Positions 1 to 8,130 of a DNA stretch of 64,000 nt are shown piece by piece. Made by a program: the position numbers and the translations under genes. The DNA is taken from contig NZ_CP119108.1 in the NCBI RefSeq assembly GCF_029094505.1, positions 248,001 through 312,000 on the forward strand, given 5' to 3'. Numbering within the stretch: position 1 is the stretch's first letter; every line of letters starts with the position of its first letter. This DNA is from Microbacterium horticulturae (GTDB lineage Bacteria; Actinomycetota; Actinomycetes; Actinomycetales; Microbacteriaceae). The notes beneath the pieces were generated by a model, which worked only from the letters and a program-made list of their open reading frames with translations, was not told the DNA's origin and searched no databases.

Positions 1-898
1 CCAGCGGCATGCCCTCGAGCTGGTGGAGTGACATGCGCGGGCCGGCGATGTCGGTGAGGGGGCTGGAGAGCACGAGTTCTGCGGCGGTGCCCTCAAGCTG
101 CCAGCTGAGCTGCTTGAGGTACTCGGGGTCATCGGGTGTGCTCGCGACGATCACGGTGTCGGCGCCGATCTGTTGCGCGGTGCGCGCGACAGTGTTGTAC
201 GAGCCCAGGGCCGGGATGGCGCGGCCGCCGACGACGACCGTGCGTGCGCCGTCATCGTCGAGAGTCACCCCGACCACGTGATATCCCGCCACATCGTGCG
301 TCTGCACCGATTCGGTGACGTGCTCGACGTCGCGACGACGTCCGACGACGAGTGCACGGGGAAGAAAGGCGCCTAGCTGCCGCTGGCGCACCAGCCAATG
401 CCGCCACGCCCAGCGCCCGACCAGCAACGCGGGGATCCCCACCGGCAGCCCCACAAGCAGCTGCGTGCGCAGCCCCTGCGATTGCAGGAGGAGGAAGCCG
501 ATCGCCAGCACACCAAATGCCATGCCGGTCGCATGAACGACCCGCCGGTACTCGGTCGTGCCGTGACCGATCGTCTGCTCTGCGCGGGTCTGGAAGAGCA
601 CGAGCATGAGCAACCAGATGACGCACGTGATGACGTGGACCCGCAAGTACTGCCACGACGCGTCACGCGGATCGATGCCAGCGACGCCGGCGAGCTGGAC
701 CAGCGCGCCGATGCTCGTCACCATCAGCACAATGGCGATGTCGGTGAGCAGCACGCGCGCGCGGTAACGGCGCAACCAGCTCTGCCGGTGCTCGAGCGCA
801 GGTGCACTGCGTGGAGTGACTGTGTGTCGCGGCAGGACGACGCTCAAGTGCGGCGCAGCGATAGGCGGCGCCGTGGCGCGGTCGATGACCGCTGTCAT
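1..898 (-). CDS. polyprenyl glycosylphosphotransferase, N-terminal part (cut by window edge)
   Basis: The reverse strand reads openly from an ATG at 898 to the left edge, about 299 codons, so the catalytic C-terminus is outside the window. Four hydrophobic segments are visible at about residues 42-67, 80-95, 118-131 and 138-162. A nucleotide-binding-like region follows, starting near ALVVGRRRDVEHV. This layout (four helices, then a CoA-binding-3-like domain, then a bacterial sugar transferase domain) is the WbaP/CpsE-type enzyme that loads the first sugar phosphate onto undecaprenyl phosphate at the inner membrane. The neighbouring glycosyltransferases and DUF4012 protein fit an exopolysaccharide or capsule locus. 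The family assignment rests on the N-terminal half only. Confidence 0.8.
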   Translation of the reverse strand, partial: MTAVIDRATAPPIAAPHLSVVLPRHTVTPRSAPALEHRQSWLRRYRARVLLTDIAIVLMVTSIGALVQLAGVAGIDPRDASWQYLRVHVITCVIWLLMLVLFQTRAEQTIGHGTTEYRRVVHATGMAFGVLAIGFLLLQSQGLRTQLLVGLPVGIPALLVGRWAWRHWLVRQRQLGAFLPRALVVGRRRDVEHVTESVQTHDVAGYHVVGVTLDDDGARTVVVGGRAIPALGSYNTVARTAQQIGADTVIVASTPDDPEYLKQLSWQLEGTAAELVLSSPLTDIAGPRMSLHQLEGMPL

Positions 899-959
899 CT
901 GTGAGACAGATGACGTGATCGTGCCGAACTGCGGCGCCCCAGCGCCGACAGCCTCTCCC

Positions 960-1066
960 AAAGAGGCATGCAACATAGCCGTTCCCCAGTGTTCCCCAGA
1001 AGCGACGCAAGCGCCGCACACTTTCCTTCACAGACCCGCACTGCCACTCCCCAGCGGTGGTGCGGT
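960..1066 (-). promoter_or_regulatory. structured leader with three CTGGGGA motifs
   Basis: Read on the minus strand, the 5' region of the polyprenyl glycosylphosphotransferase gene contains CTGGGGA three times (plus-strand TCCCCAG at 983-989, 993-999 and 1048-1054). The third lies in the loop of a hairpin with arms 1036-1040/1061-1065 and 1044-1047/1057-1060. A further hairpin, GCCTCT/AGAGGC with a TTGGG loop, follows toward the gene. The same 7-mer is the loop of repeated hairpins at 6284-6669. Its complement forms the loops of the putative sRNA at 38834-38985. Function is inferred, not shown. Confidence 0.4.
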
Positions 1067-1166
1067 TTGGATGTCTCTGAAGGTTTGCGCTTACTCTATC
1101 TCGCTCCCGTGATAAGGGGAAGACCGGATGGCGCGTGTGACGTCATCGAGTAGCGGTGAGCAGCTG

Positions 1167-2375
1167 TCAGCGCAGTGCTCGGCGCCAGGCGTCCTGTACC
1201 GTCCGGGCGGTGTTGGCGATGTCGAATCGCTCCCGTGACATCGCCCGGGCGCGTGCGGCTGTATCGCCCGCTTCGCCGGGATGGTCCGCGATGTAGCGCA
1301 TCGCGAGGGCGAGAGCCGCGGCATCCCCCGGTCTCACCAGCAGCCCGAACGGCGTCTGAGTCACGCCATCGGCGACAGGAGCGGCCACGCCGTCGGGATC
1401 CACGATCTCAGGTACGCCGCCCGCCGCGGTGGCGATGACGGGGATGCCGGCGAGCATGCCTTCCACCACGACCTGGCCGAACGGCTCGGGTACGGGCGAC
1501 GCGTGTACGAGCGCGGTCAGCGTCTGCAGCGCCTCGGCCGGATCGTCGACCCATCCGGCGAAGGTCACCGCGTCGGCGACTCCGAGTACGGCCGGCAGCG
1601 CGCGCACCTCTTCGGCGAACGCGTGGTCGTTGAACATCGCGTCGCCGAGCACGACGAAGCGGGCCTCGGGGGCGTTCTCCGCGATGATCGCCGCCGCCTG
1701 GATGAACTCGCGCTGCCCCTTCGTCGGGGCGATCCTGCCGAGCAGACCGAACGTCGGTGTCTTCGGCGGCCGTGGAGGAAGGGGGGTGGATGCCGGTGCT
1801 GCCGGATACGCGACGACCACCCGGTCGTCGGGCAGGGCGGGCAGCGTGCGCCGCGTCGCCACCGAGTTCGCGACGACGACCCGGGGCCCCATCCGTGCGA
1901 GGATGCGCAGCGCACTCACCAGGGGCGCCGGCAGGTAGTCGGCCGCGATGCGGTCGTGCAGGTGCCACACCCAGCGGCGTCCGGCCAGGGGAGCCGCAAA
2001 TGCCGTGATGACCGCGGCCTTGAGCGTGTTGGCCACGACGAGGTCGGCGCCGGATCCACGGATCGCCCGTGCCACCCGTGGCACCAGGAGCATCGTGCGG
2101 CCTGCATTGCCGGCAAGCTGCAGGAGCGAAGAGGCCGCCTTGTCACGCCCCGCCTCGGTGAGCGCGCGCGAAGCAGGGAGCACGGCTGTGGGGATGGATG
2201 CCGCGCCCAACCGCTCGACGAGCGGGCCGTCGGCGAGCACGAGCACGCGGAGATCGTACTCGTCGCGGTCGATCTCTTCGAGCAGACGGGCCAGCGCGAC
2301 TTCGCCGCCCGCGAGTCCGGCCGTGTGGTCGACGGCCAGGACACGGACGGGGGTGTTGTCGGGCCGTCGGCGCAT
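1167..2375 (-). CDS. GT4 family glycosyltransferase
   Basis: A 402-residue protein from the ATG at 2375. I preferred this to the upstream GTG at 2423, which would overlap the divergent gene. It has the two-Rossmann GT-B layout: an N-terminal acceptor domain with a glycine-rich GGEVALARL stretch, FGLLGRIAPTKGQ at the linker, and the donor-binding E-x7-E signature EPFGQVVVEG near residue 290 followed by AGGVPEIVDPDG. Such enzymes transfer sugars from nucleotide donors at the cytoplasmic membrane. It is divergent from the GT4-GT2 fusion and lies upstream of the polyprenyl glycosylphosphotransferase on the same strand, so a role in the same polysaccharide is likely. Donor and acceptor cannot be told. 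Confidence 0.85.
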   Translation of the reverse strand: MRRRPDNTPVRVLAVDHTAGLAGGEVALARLLEEIDRDEYDLRVLVLADGPLVERLGAASIPTAVLPASRALTEAGRDKAASSLLQLAGNAGRTMLLVPRVARAIRGSGADLVVANTLKAAVITAFAAPLAGRRWVWHLHDRIAADYLPAPLVSALRILARMGPRVVVANSVATRRTLPALPDDRVVVAYPAAPASTPLPPRPPKTPTFGLLGRIAPTKGQREFIQAAAIIAENAPEARFVVLGDAMFNDHAFAEEVRALPAVLGVADAVTFAGWVDDPAEALQTLTALVHASPVPEPFGQVVVEGMLAGIPVIATAAGGVPEIVDPDGVAAPVADGVTQTPFGLLVRPGDAAALALAMRYIADHPGEAGDTAARARAMSRERFDIANTARTVQDAWRRALR

Positions 2376-2421
2376 GGGTCTATTGTGGTGCCTGTCGTTG
2401 TGGGGACGAGAACGGGGAACC

Positions 2422-4380
2422 ATGCGCGTGCTTCGGATCGCCCATCACGCCGTCGTATCGGCGTGGCGAGAACGTGAGCGTCGGCTGATAAATCAGGGTG
2501 TGGACGTCACCCTGATCTCGGCCGCGGTCTGGAATGAGGGCGGCCGGGATGTCGCGCTCGAGGCCGAAGAAGACGGATTCGTGCGTGCTGCACGCACGGT
2601 GGGGCGGCACCCCAGCGTTTTCGTCTGCGACCCGCGCCCGATCTGGCGCGCCATCGGGGAGAAGCCCGACCTCATCGACCTGCACGAAGAGCCCAACGCG
2701 ATGATCACCGCCGAGACGCTCCTCATCCGGTGGCTGCGACGCTGCCGCGCGCCGTACGTGCTCTACTCAGCCCAGAACATCGCCAAGCGGTACCCCATAC
2801 CGTTCCGCTGGATCGAGCGGGTCTCGCTGCGCGGGGCTGCGGCGGTCTACGTGTGCAACAACGAAGCGGGCCGCATTCTGCACGAGAAGGGCCTGCGGGC
2901 GCCTGCCGTGCTGATTCCGCTCGGCGTCGACACCGCCGTGTTCGCACCCGCTGAACGGGCGGCGCCGCACACCGAACCGGTCGTCGGCTATATCGGTCGG
3001 CTCCAGGCCCACAAAGGTGTCGACGTGCTGCTGAGGGCCGCGGCATCCCGCCCCCACTGGCAGCTGCGCATCACCGGTGACGGTCCGCAACGGGCAGAGC
3101 TGGAGGCGCTGGCGCGCACCCTCGGCATCGCCGACCGCGTGCGCTTTCTCGGCTTCACGACCGATGAAGACCTCGCCTCGCGCTATCGCGAACTCGATGT
3201 TCTCGCGGTGCCTTCGCTGCCCACGACAAGCTGGCTCGAGCAGTTCTGCCGTGTCGCCGTCGAGGCGATGGCGTCGGGCGTTCCGGTCGTCGCCAGCGAC
3301 ACGGGAGCGATCCCCGATGTGGTGGGCGACTCGGGCATTCTGGTGCCCCCGGGGGATGCCGCCGCGCTCGTGCGCGCGATCGATGAAACTCTGAGCCCGG
3401 AACGCTGGACGCAGTTGCGCGAGCGGGGGCTCGCCCGTGCCCCGCAGTTCGCGTGGGATGCCGTTGCCGCCGCGCAGCGCGAGATGTACGCCGAGGTGCT
3501 CGGCGAGACGGGAAATGCGTACGCACCCGATGTTCTCGTCGTCGCATACGGTTCGCCGGACGGGCTCGATGAGAGCCTGGCGGCGCTGAGTGGCCGGCTG
3601 CCGATCACGGTCGTCGACAACTCCTCGCTGCCGGAGACTCAAGATGTCGCCAACCGGCATGGCGCGCGCTACATCGACGCCGGCGGCAACCGTGGGTTCG
3701 CGGGTGGGGTGAATATCGGTCTGCGCGCGCTCGCCGACGCAGGCCAGGGTGACCGCGATGTGCTGCTGCTCAATCCCGATGCCCGCATTGACGCCGACGC
3801 CGTCGCGGTGATGCAACGTGCGTTGCACGTGCATCCGCGGGTCGCAGCCGTCGGCGCCACCCAGACCGAGCCGGATTCGGGCGCCCGCGTGCGCGTCTGG
3901 TGGCCGTTTCCGAGCCCGTGGGGGGCGTGGCTGGAGGCGGTTGGCCTAGGACCGCTGAACCGGGCGAAGGGCTTCGCGATCGGGTCGGCGCTGCTGCTGA
4001 ATGCGCGAGCGATCGCCGAGCTGGGTGGACTTGACGAGCGCTTCTTCCTCTATGCGGAGGAGACCGATTGGCAGTACCGCGCGCGCCGACACGGCTGGAG
4101 CATCCGAGTCGCCGAAGTCAGTGCCACGCACGAGGGCGCCGGCACCGGCGGCGACCCGTCGATACGCGAGGGGCACTTCTACGCGAGCGGCGAGCTGTAT
4201 ATCCGCAAGCACTACGGAACGCTCGGTTGGCAGGTGTTCCGAGCGGCAGGCGTGTGCAACGCCGCGGTGCGATCGCTCCTGCTGCGGGGCGCGCGCGGGG
4301 CGGCCGCGCGGCGGCGGCTGAGGCTGTTCGTGGCGGGGCCGGTCGCGGCGCGGTCAGCCGCAGACGACCTTCCCCGTTGA
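2422..4380 (+). CDS. bifunctional GT4-GT2 glycosyltransferase fusion
   Basis: 652 residues from the ATG at 2422, which has a GGGGA Shine-Dalgarno sequence. The open frame extends 158 codons further upstream, but that part overlaps the divergent gene and has no family features. Residues 1-360 form a GT4 enzyme with GYIGRLQAHKGVDVLL and the E-x7-E motif EQFCRVAVE near residue 272. Residues about 368-620 form a separate GT2 domain of the rhamnosyltransferase type, with VVDNSS, GNRGFAGGVNIG, the metal-binding LLLNPDARID near residue 450 and FFLYAEETDWQYRAR. One chain therefore probably adds two successive sugars to the lipid-linked repeat unit. The 3' end overlaps the convergent DUF4012 gene by 27 bp. 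Confidence 0.85.
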   Translation: MRVLRIAHHAVVSAWRERERRLINQGVDVTLISAAVWNEGGRDVALEAEEDGFVRAARTVGRHPSVFVCDPRPIWRAIGEKPDLIDLHEEPNAMITAETLLIRWLRRCRAPYVLYSAQNIAKRYPIPFRWIERVSLRGAAAVYVCNNEAGRILHEKGLRAPAVLIPLGVDTAVFAPAERAAPHTEPVVGYIGRLQAHKGVDVLLRAAASRPHWQLRITGDGPQRAELEALARTLGIADRVRFLGFTTDEDLASRYRELDVLAVPSLPTTSWLEQFCRVAVEAMASGVPVVASDTGAIPDVVGDSGILVPPGDAAALVRAIDETLSPERWTQLRERGLARAPQFAWDAVAAAQREMYAEVLGETGNAYAPDVLVVAYGSPDGLDESLAALSGRLPITVVDNSSLPETQDVANRHGARYIDAGGNRGFAGGVNIGLRALADAGQGDRDVLLLNPDARIDADAVAVMQRALHVHPRVAAVGATQTEPDSGARVRVWWPFPSPWGAWLEAVGLGPLNRAKGFAIGSALLLNARAIAELGGLDERFFLYAEETDWQYRARRHGWSIRVAEVSATHEGAGTGGDPSIREGHFYASGELYIRKHYGTLGWQVFRAAGVCNAAVRSLLLRGARGAAARRRLRLFVAGPVAARSAADDLPR

Positions 4381-6120
4381 CACAGTGGGTGCCGTCATCA
4401 TCGGCGTGTGCAACAGCACCGGCGAGACGGCGCCGGTGTGTGCGGCGGTGAACCGGAACGTGACGGTCTTGTGCTCGCCGGGCTTGAGCACCACCGTCGT
4501 CGCGCTCGTCGGGAAGCCGAAGTCCTCGACGTTGACCGACCTGGTGTCTTTGCCCTGCAGCTGCACGCCCGCGAAGAACGTACCGCGAGGTGCTGCGACG
4601 GAAACGATCGTGCTGATGTCGCCGGCCGGCGTGCCGCTCAGACCCCATCCTGTCATCGGGCCGGGCAGCGACGTGCCGGCGTCGGCGGGCGCGGCGCTCT
4701 CCAGCCGTACGGTGATGAGTACGTCGCGGTGGTCGTCGGGGCGACACTCCGCACTGCCGATCGTCATCGAGGTACGCAGGAAGCTGTCCATTTTGCTGCC
4801 GGTGGCGTCGTTGAAGTACACCGCGTAGGCGTCGCGGCCAGCGGCCACGTGCCGTGAAGTCGAGCCGCCCAAGGCGCTGACACTCAACACCTTCTGCTCA
4901 TCGGCGCGAGCGCTGAACGCCGAGATGCGACCGTCGGTCAGCGGCTGCTGAAGCGCCTTCGCCAGCGCGACCGGATCGGCGCTGCCATCGGTCAAGCGCG
5001 TGAACACCGCGGTGGCCGCGGCCTCGAAGAAGGGATCCTGCTGGTCTTCGTCGAGGTTCAGGTAGGCGTTGACGAGAAGCTCCTGCACCGCGTTGTCGGC
5101 GTTCAGCGTCGTGCCGGAGACCGTCACCGGTCCGGTTGCCTGCAGCAGGGACGCGAGGACGACGGGATCGATCGACAGCACGACATCGGGCGTCTCGCCG
5201 GTGTGCAGCTTCCACCACGCGGTGGCGAGATCGGCCGTGACGGCGAAGTCGGCCGGCATCGTCGTGTTCTGCACGTGGGTGGCGATGACGTCGCCGTACA
5301 GCTTCGAGGTCGAGGCGGGAACGTCAGCCACCGGCTTCTTCGGCTCGGGGAACACGGCATCGCTCGCGACCTTCTTCAGCGTGATGTGCCCGTCGTCGGC
5401 GGTCAGCTCGACGAAGGACCCGCTGATGCCGCCCGCCGTGCGCAGCTCGGCGTTGTTCTGCACGATCATGAGGATGTGTCGCGTTGCGTCGGCACCGAGC
5501 AGGCCGGGCGCGATGTGCGCGACCGGTGCGATGCCGTGGACGATCGGCGCCACCTGGCCGGTGATCTTCTGCAGCTGCCGGGCGCCGTCGCCGACGGCGG
5601 GCAACGTCGCATCGAGGTCGAGGGCGGCGAACTCGCGCTGACCGGCCTGCAACGCGGCATCCACTCCCTGCAATGTCGTCGCGACGCTCTGCAGTGTGGG
5701 TACCGCGATGCCGCCCTTGCCGTCGCCGAGATGCGGAAGGTCCTTCATCAGCGGCAGCGCCAGATCGTTCACGAGCACGTTCAGCTGCGACGACGAAACC
5801 CGGGCGGCGGCGAGGTTGGGACCGAGTACCGGAACGACCTCGGTCGCACGCCAGATCGGGTCGGAGGTCAGAGCGTCGGCACGTTCGACGTGCGGCGCCA
5901 CGTCTTCGGCAACCACCGCGAGCTTGTCGAGGTCGCCGTCACTGACGGCTTGCCGCATTTCGTCGATGTGAGCGGTGACCTCGTCGATCTCGCCCTTGGC
6001 CATGATCGCGCGCACGCCGACCCAGGCGAGAGCGGCGAGCATCACGACGACGGCCGCGATCAAGCCCAGAACGAGCCAACGTGCGCGCACAGTGCGGACC
6101 ACCGGCATCCCCAATCCCAC
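4354..6120 (-). CDS. DUF4012 domain-containing membrane protein
   Basis: 588 residues with one N-terminal membrane helix (about residues 13-36, WLVLGLIAAVVVMLAALAWV) and a large extracytoplasmic part. The central stretch ILMIVQNNAELRTAGGISGS is the hallmark of DUF4012 proteins, which sit in actinobacterial exopolysaccharide and teichoic-type clusters and resemble LytR-CpsA-Psr proteins in placement. Two starts are possible four codons apart (ATG at 6120 or 6108). The molecular activity is unknown. It may help ligate or export the polymer made by the adjacent glycosyltransferases. The gene is transcribed away from the structured non-coding region at 6121-7137. Confidence 0.85.
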   Translation of the reverse strand: MGLGMPVVRTVRARWLVLGLIAAVVVMLAALAWVGVRAIMAKGEIDEVTAHIDEMRQAVSDGDLDKLAVVAEDVAPHVERADALTSDPIWRATEVVPVLGPNLAAARVSSSQLNVLVNDLALPLMKDLPHLGDGKGGIAVPTLQSVATTLQGVDAALQAGQREFAALDLDATLPAVGDGARQLQKITGQVAPIVHGIAPVAHIAPGLLGADATRHILMIVQNNAELRTAGGISGSFVELTADDGHITLKKVASDAVFPEPKKPVADVPASTSKLYGDVIATHVQNTTMPADFAVTADLATAWWKLHTGETPDVVLSIDPVVLASLLQATGPVTVSGTTLNADNAVQELLVNAYLNLDEDQQDPFFEAAATAVFTRLTDGSADPVALAKALQQPLTDGRISAFSARADEQKVLSVSALGGSTSRHVAAGRDAYAVYFNDATGSKMDSFLRTSMTIGSAECRPDDHRDVLITVRLESAAPADAGTSLPGPMTGWGLSGTPAGDISTIVSVAAPRGTFFAGVQLQGKDTRSVNVEDFGFPTSATTVVLKPGEHKTVTFRFTAAHTGAVSPVLLHTPMMTAPTVSTGKVVCG

Positions 6121-6239
6121 TCCCGGCGCGACCCCACTCGCTCTGCAGAAGTGCGTTCGAAGTCTATCGACGCCGTCCGTGGGAGGCCACTGTGCAGAGT
6201 CGGCCCCGCAGCTTGGCTGAAGGTTTGCTCAGGATATGG

Positions 6240-6263
6240 TTTGTCCCCCAAATGGGGGACAAA
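6240..6263. promoter_or_regulatory. palindromic operator-like site TGTCCCCC-N4-GGGGGACA
   Basis: Perfect 10-bp arms TTTGTCCCCC and GGGGGACAAA separated by AAAT. A second copy with the same core lies at 38781-38802. In both places the palindrome precedes a non-coding region rich in CTGGGGA or its complement. It lies between the start of the DUF4012 gene and the hairpin array, so it could serve either direction. I do not recognise the binding protein. Confidence 0.5.
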
Positions 6264-6271
6264 TGGGAGGC

Positions 6272-6450
6272 TAGAGTGATATCAACAGTGACTGGGGATC
6301 TGTTACCGAAGGCGCCCATCACGGAATCGACTGGGGAGTTCGTTCCGGGGCGCCTTCAAACATCGAGCTGCGACGGCATGTCCGTGCGGTCGTGAAGGCG
6401 TGGGTGCCGCGGACACTGGTTCGCACAGAGAGCGCGGCACCCACTCGTCG
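6272..6450 (+). ncRNA. putative structured RNA, unit A of a CTGGGGA hairpin array
   Basis: No convincing reading frame is present. Successive hairpins can be drawn: AACAG/CTGTT (6284-6304, loop containing CTGGGGA); a ten-position stem 6323-6332/6337-6346 with loop GGGG; GCCTTCA/TGAAGGC (6352-6358/6393-6399); and a perfect 12-bp stem GTGGGTGCCGCG/CGCGGCACCCAC (6400-6411/6433-6444). A weak -10-like TAGAGT lies at 6272-6277 downstream of the palindrome. The last hairpin recurs in unit B, which suggests a duplicated RNA gene. Boundaries are approximate. Confidence 0.45.
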
Positions 6451-6459
6451 CGAGGGGCT

Positions 6460-6515
6460 CGCACGCGGCGCTGTCTGGGGAACAGCGCGCAACTCGAGCT
6501 GGGGACTCGAGGCGG
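6460..6515 (+). ncRNA. two further CTGGGGA-loop hairpins between units A and B
   Basis: Two neat stem-loops with the same seven-base loop CTGGGGA: GCGCTGT/ACAGCGC at 6468-6474/6482-6488, and CTCGAG/CTCGAG at 6493-6498/6506-6511. Different stems holding an identical loop are what selection on an exposed RNA motif would leave. They could be the tail of unit A's transcript or the leader of unit B. Confidence 0.45.
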
Positions 6516-6580
6516 GAGGAAACTTGCGACTACCTACAGGGTAGTTCTATCGGGTTTGTTCTCGTAACGCCCGGGGGATG

Positions 6581-6770
6581 TATAAATCCTCCTTCTCCGC
6601 TATGGTGAACGTGCACACATACTGGGGAGTGCAGAGAAGGTTTCGCGACAAAGAGCAACTGGGGAGTTGGGTTGTCGCACCTTCACCGATCGACCCGTGG
6701 TGACGCAAAGTCGTGGGTGCCGCGGACGCTTGATCGATCAGCCGACGCGGCGCCCACGGGCGTCGCCATC
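6581..6770 (+). ncRNA. putative structured RNA, unit B of the CTGGGGA hairpin array
   Basis: A -10-like TATAAA lies at 6581-6586, with TTGTTC at 6556-6561 as a weak -35 (spacing 19). Predicted structure: an outer stem CCTTCTC/GAGAAGG (6591-6597/6634-6640) enclosing TGCAC/GTGCA with CTGGGGA in the loop; GCGACAA/TTGTCGC (6645-6651/6672-6678) enclosing CAACT-GGGG-AGTTG; then GTGGGTGCCGCG pairing with CGCGGCGCCCAC near 6743-6757, which repeats the last hairpin of unit A. No protein-coding frame is convincing. Confidence 0.45.
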
Positions 6771-6806
6771 ATCGTGTGCGACGCGTCGTCCTCCCGTACG
6801 CGTCGT

Positions 6807-6881
6807 GGCGCCTGACCGAGCTCTCGGTCGGGCGCCGGCGCGGTCAGGGACCCGGCCCGGCGATCGCCGCGGGCCGGGCCC
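6807..6881 (+). terminator. two strong GC hairpins closing the non-coding region
   Basis: The first hairpin has arms of about 13-14 bp at 6807-6820 and 6823-6836. The second (6851-6862/6870-6881) pairs CCCGGCCCGGCG with a GC-rich complement and is followed by cctcccccc. Neither has a U-run, but tandem GC hairpins are a common terminator form in this group. They lie between the hairpin array and the DUF2690 gene. The remainder to 7137 shows only CCGGAA/TTCCGG-type short repeats and the next gene's leader. Confidence 0.5.
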
Positions 6882-7137
6882 CTCCCCCCGATGAGGAACG
6901 ACTCGCTTCGCCCCAGCCGAAGACGAGCGCTCCCGCATCACATCGAAGCAGGGGGTTCCGACCTCCGGGGTCCGGAAACGTCCGAACCGGAAAGGCCGGA
7001 AAACCCGTACCAGCTGTCACGCAGCGTGACTCACGGCCGGGGTGTCGAGGCGCTGTGATACGAATTGACCGCGCTCGAGGATGAGTGCGCTCTCATGTTC
7101 TTCCGGCAGGTTCTCTCCCGATAGGAGCCCAGCATCG

Positions 7138-8124
7138 ATGACAGCCGACCCCGACCCGAGCGCCGACTCCGTCGCCCTGTTCGCCGCGGACCTGCGTGCG
7201 TTGAGATTGGATGCCGAAAGCCCCACCCTCGCTCGCCTGCAGAACGACGCGGGCATATCGAAGAGCGTGCTGTCGGAGGCCTTCGCCGGGCGGCATCTGC
7301 CGTCGGTGCGCACGGTCGATCGGCTCGTGCGTGCGCTCGGTGGCGACGCGGCCGCGTGGGTGCGGCGGCGTGATCGGCTGGCTGGCTCTGCTTCGGTGAG
7401 TTCGGATACTGCGGGTCCGGCTGCTGTGGGCTCGGCTTCTGCTGGCTCTGCTTCGGCGAGTTCGGCTTCGGCCGGCTCTGCTTCGGCCGCCGCCGGTTCG
7501 GCTTCGGTGGAGGGTGCCGTGTCTGCGGCATCCACTTCTCCCTCCGGAGAGGGGCCGGATGCGGCATCCACACCCGCATCCGGCACCATGCGCCGGCGCA
7601 CGGCCGGTCTGCTAATGGCGGCTGCGTTCGCGATCGGCATTCTGGTGGCGAGCGGGGTCAGCTGGTTCGTCAGCACCGCGGCGGTGTCGCAGGCGCGCGC
7701 CGACGGCGCCGCGGCCGCACGGCACGAGCTGACCGATTCGCCCGTGACGCCCCGCGCGCAGATCAACGTGCACAACGGTGTGGACCCCGCGATGACGCCG
7801 TGCGTGAACGATGCGGAGGTCGCGACCTCGTCGTCGCGCGCCCACAACACGCTGATCGAGATCATCTGGTCGAACAAGTGTTACGCCGGCTGGGCGCGCA
7901 TCACCCGCTACGACGAAAAGTTCTCGGGCAATTCGATGACGGTCGCGATCTATCCCGAGACGTCCGCACAGGGCCCGGACCGGCAGACGGCGACCGAGCC
8001 GAATGTGCAGAGCGCTTACACGACGCTGGTCGTGCGGCCGACGCCGCAGACGCGGCTGTGCGCGGTCGGCGTGATCACGCTCGACGGCGAGAGCATCGAC
8101 CTGGGCGAGCCGCTCTGCATCTGA
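7138..8124 (+). CDS. XRE-type HTH protein with membrane anchor and extracytoplasmic DUF2690 domain
   Basis: 328 residues. The ATG at 7138 has AGGAG ten bases upstream and removes 19 unlikely codons of the open frame. An XRE-like helix-turn-helix occupies about residues 10-75 (SKSVLSEAFAGRHLPSVRTVDRLVRALGGD). A Ser/Ala/Gly-rich low-complexity linker (about 80-150) encoded by near-repetitive DNA follows, then a membrane helix (about 155-178). A C-terminal domain of about 125 residues with two cysteines fits DUF2690. The order matches a one-protein sensor in which an outside domain is tied to a cytoplasmic DNA-binding domain. The signal and target are unknown. It lies downstream of the structured RNA region. 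Confidence 0.75.
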   Translation: MTADPDPSADSVALFAADLRALRLDAESPTLARLQNDAGISKSVLSEAFAGRHLPSVRTVDRLVRALGGDAAAWVRRRDRLAGSASVSSDTAGPAAVGSASAGSASASSASAGSASAAAGSASVEGAVSAASTSPSGEGPDAASTPASGTMRRRTAGLLMAAAFAIGILVASGVSWFVSTAAVSQARADGAAAARHELTDSPVTPRAQINVHNGVDPAMTPCVNDAEVATSSSRAHNTLIEIIWSNKCYAGWARITRYDEKFSGNSMTVAIYPETSAQGPDRQTATEPNVQSAYTTLVVRPTPQTRLCAVGVITLDGESIDLGEPLCI

Positions 8125-8130
8125 GGGCAG

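Noticed and set aside
1281..2477. Plus-strand 398-codon frame opposite the GT4 gene
   Set aside because: Composition-driven; the minus strand carries clear glycosyltransferase motifs.
6081..6894. Short plus-strand frames in the non-coding region
   Set aside because: No ribosome-binding sites or protein-like composition; the sequence is better explained by RNA hairpins.
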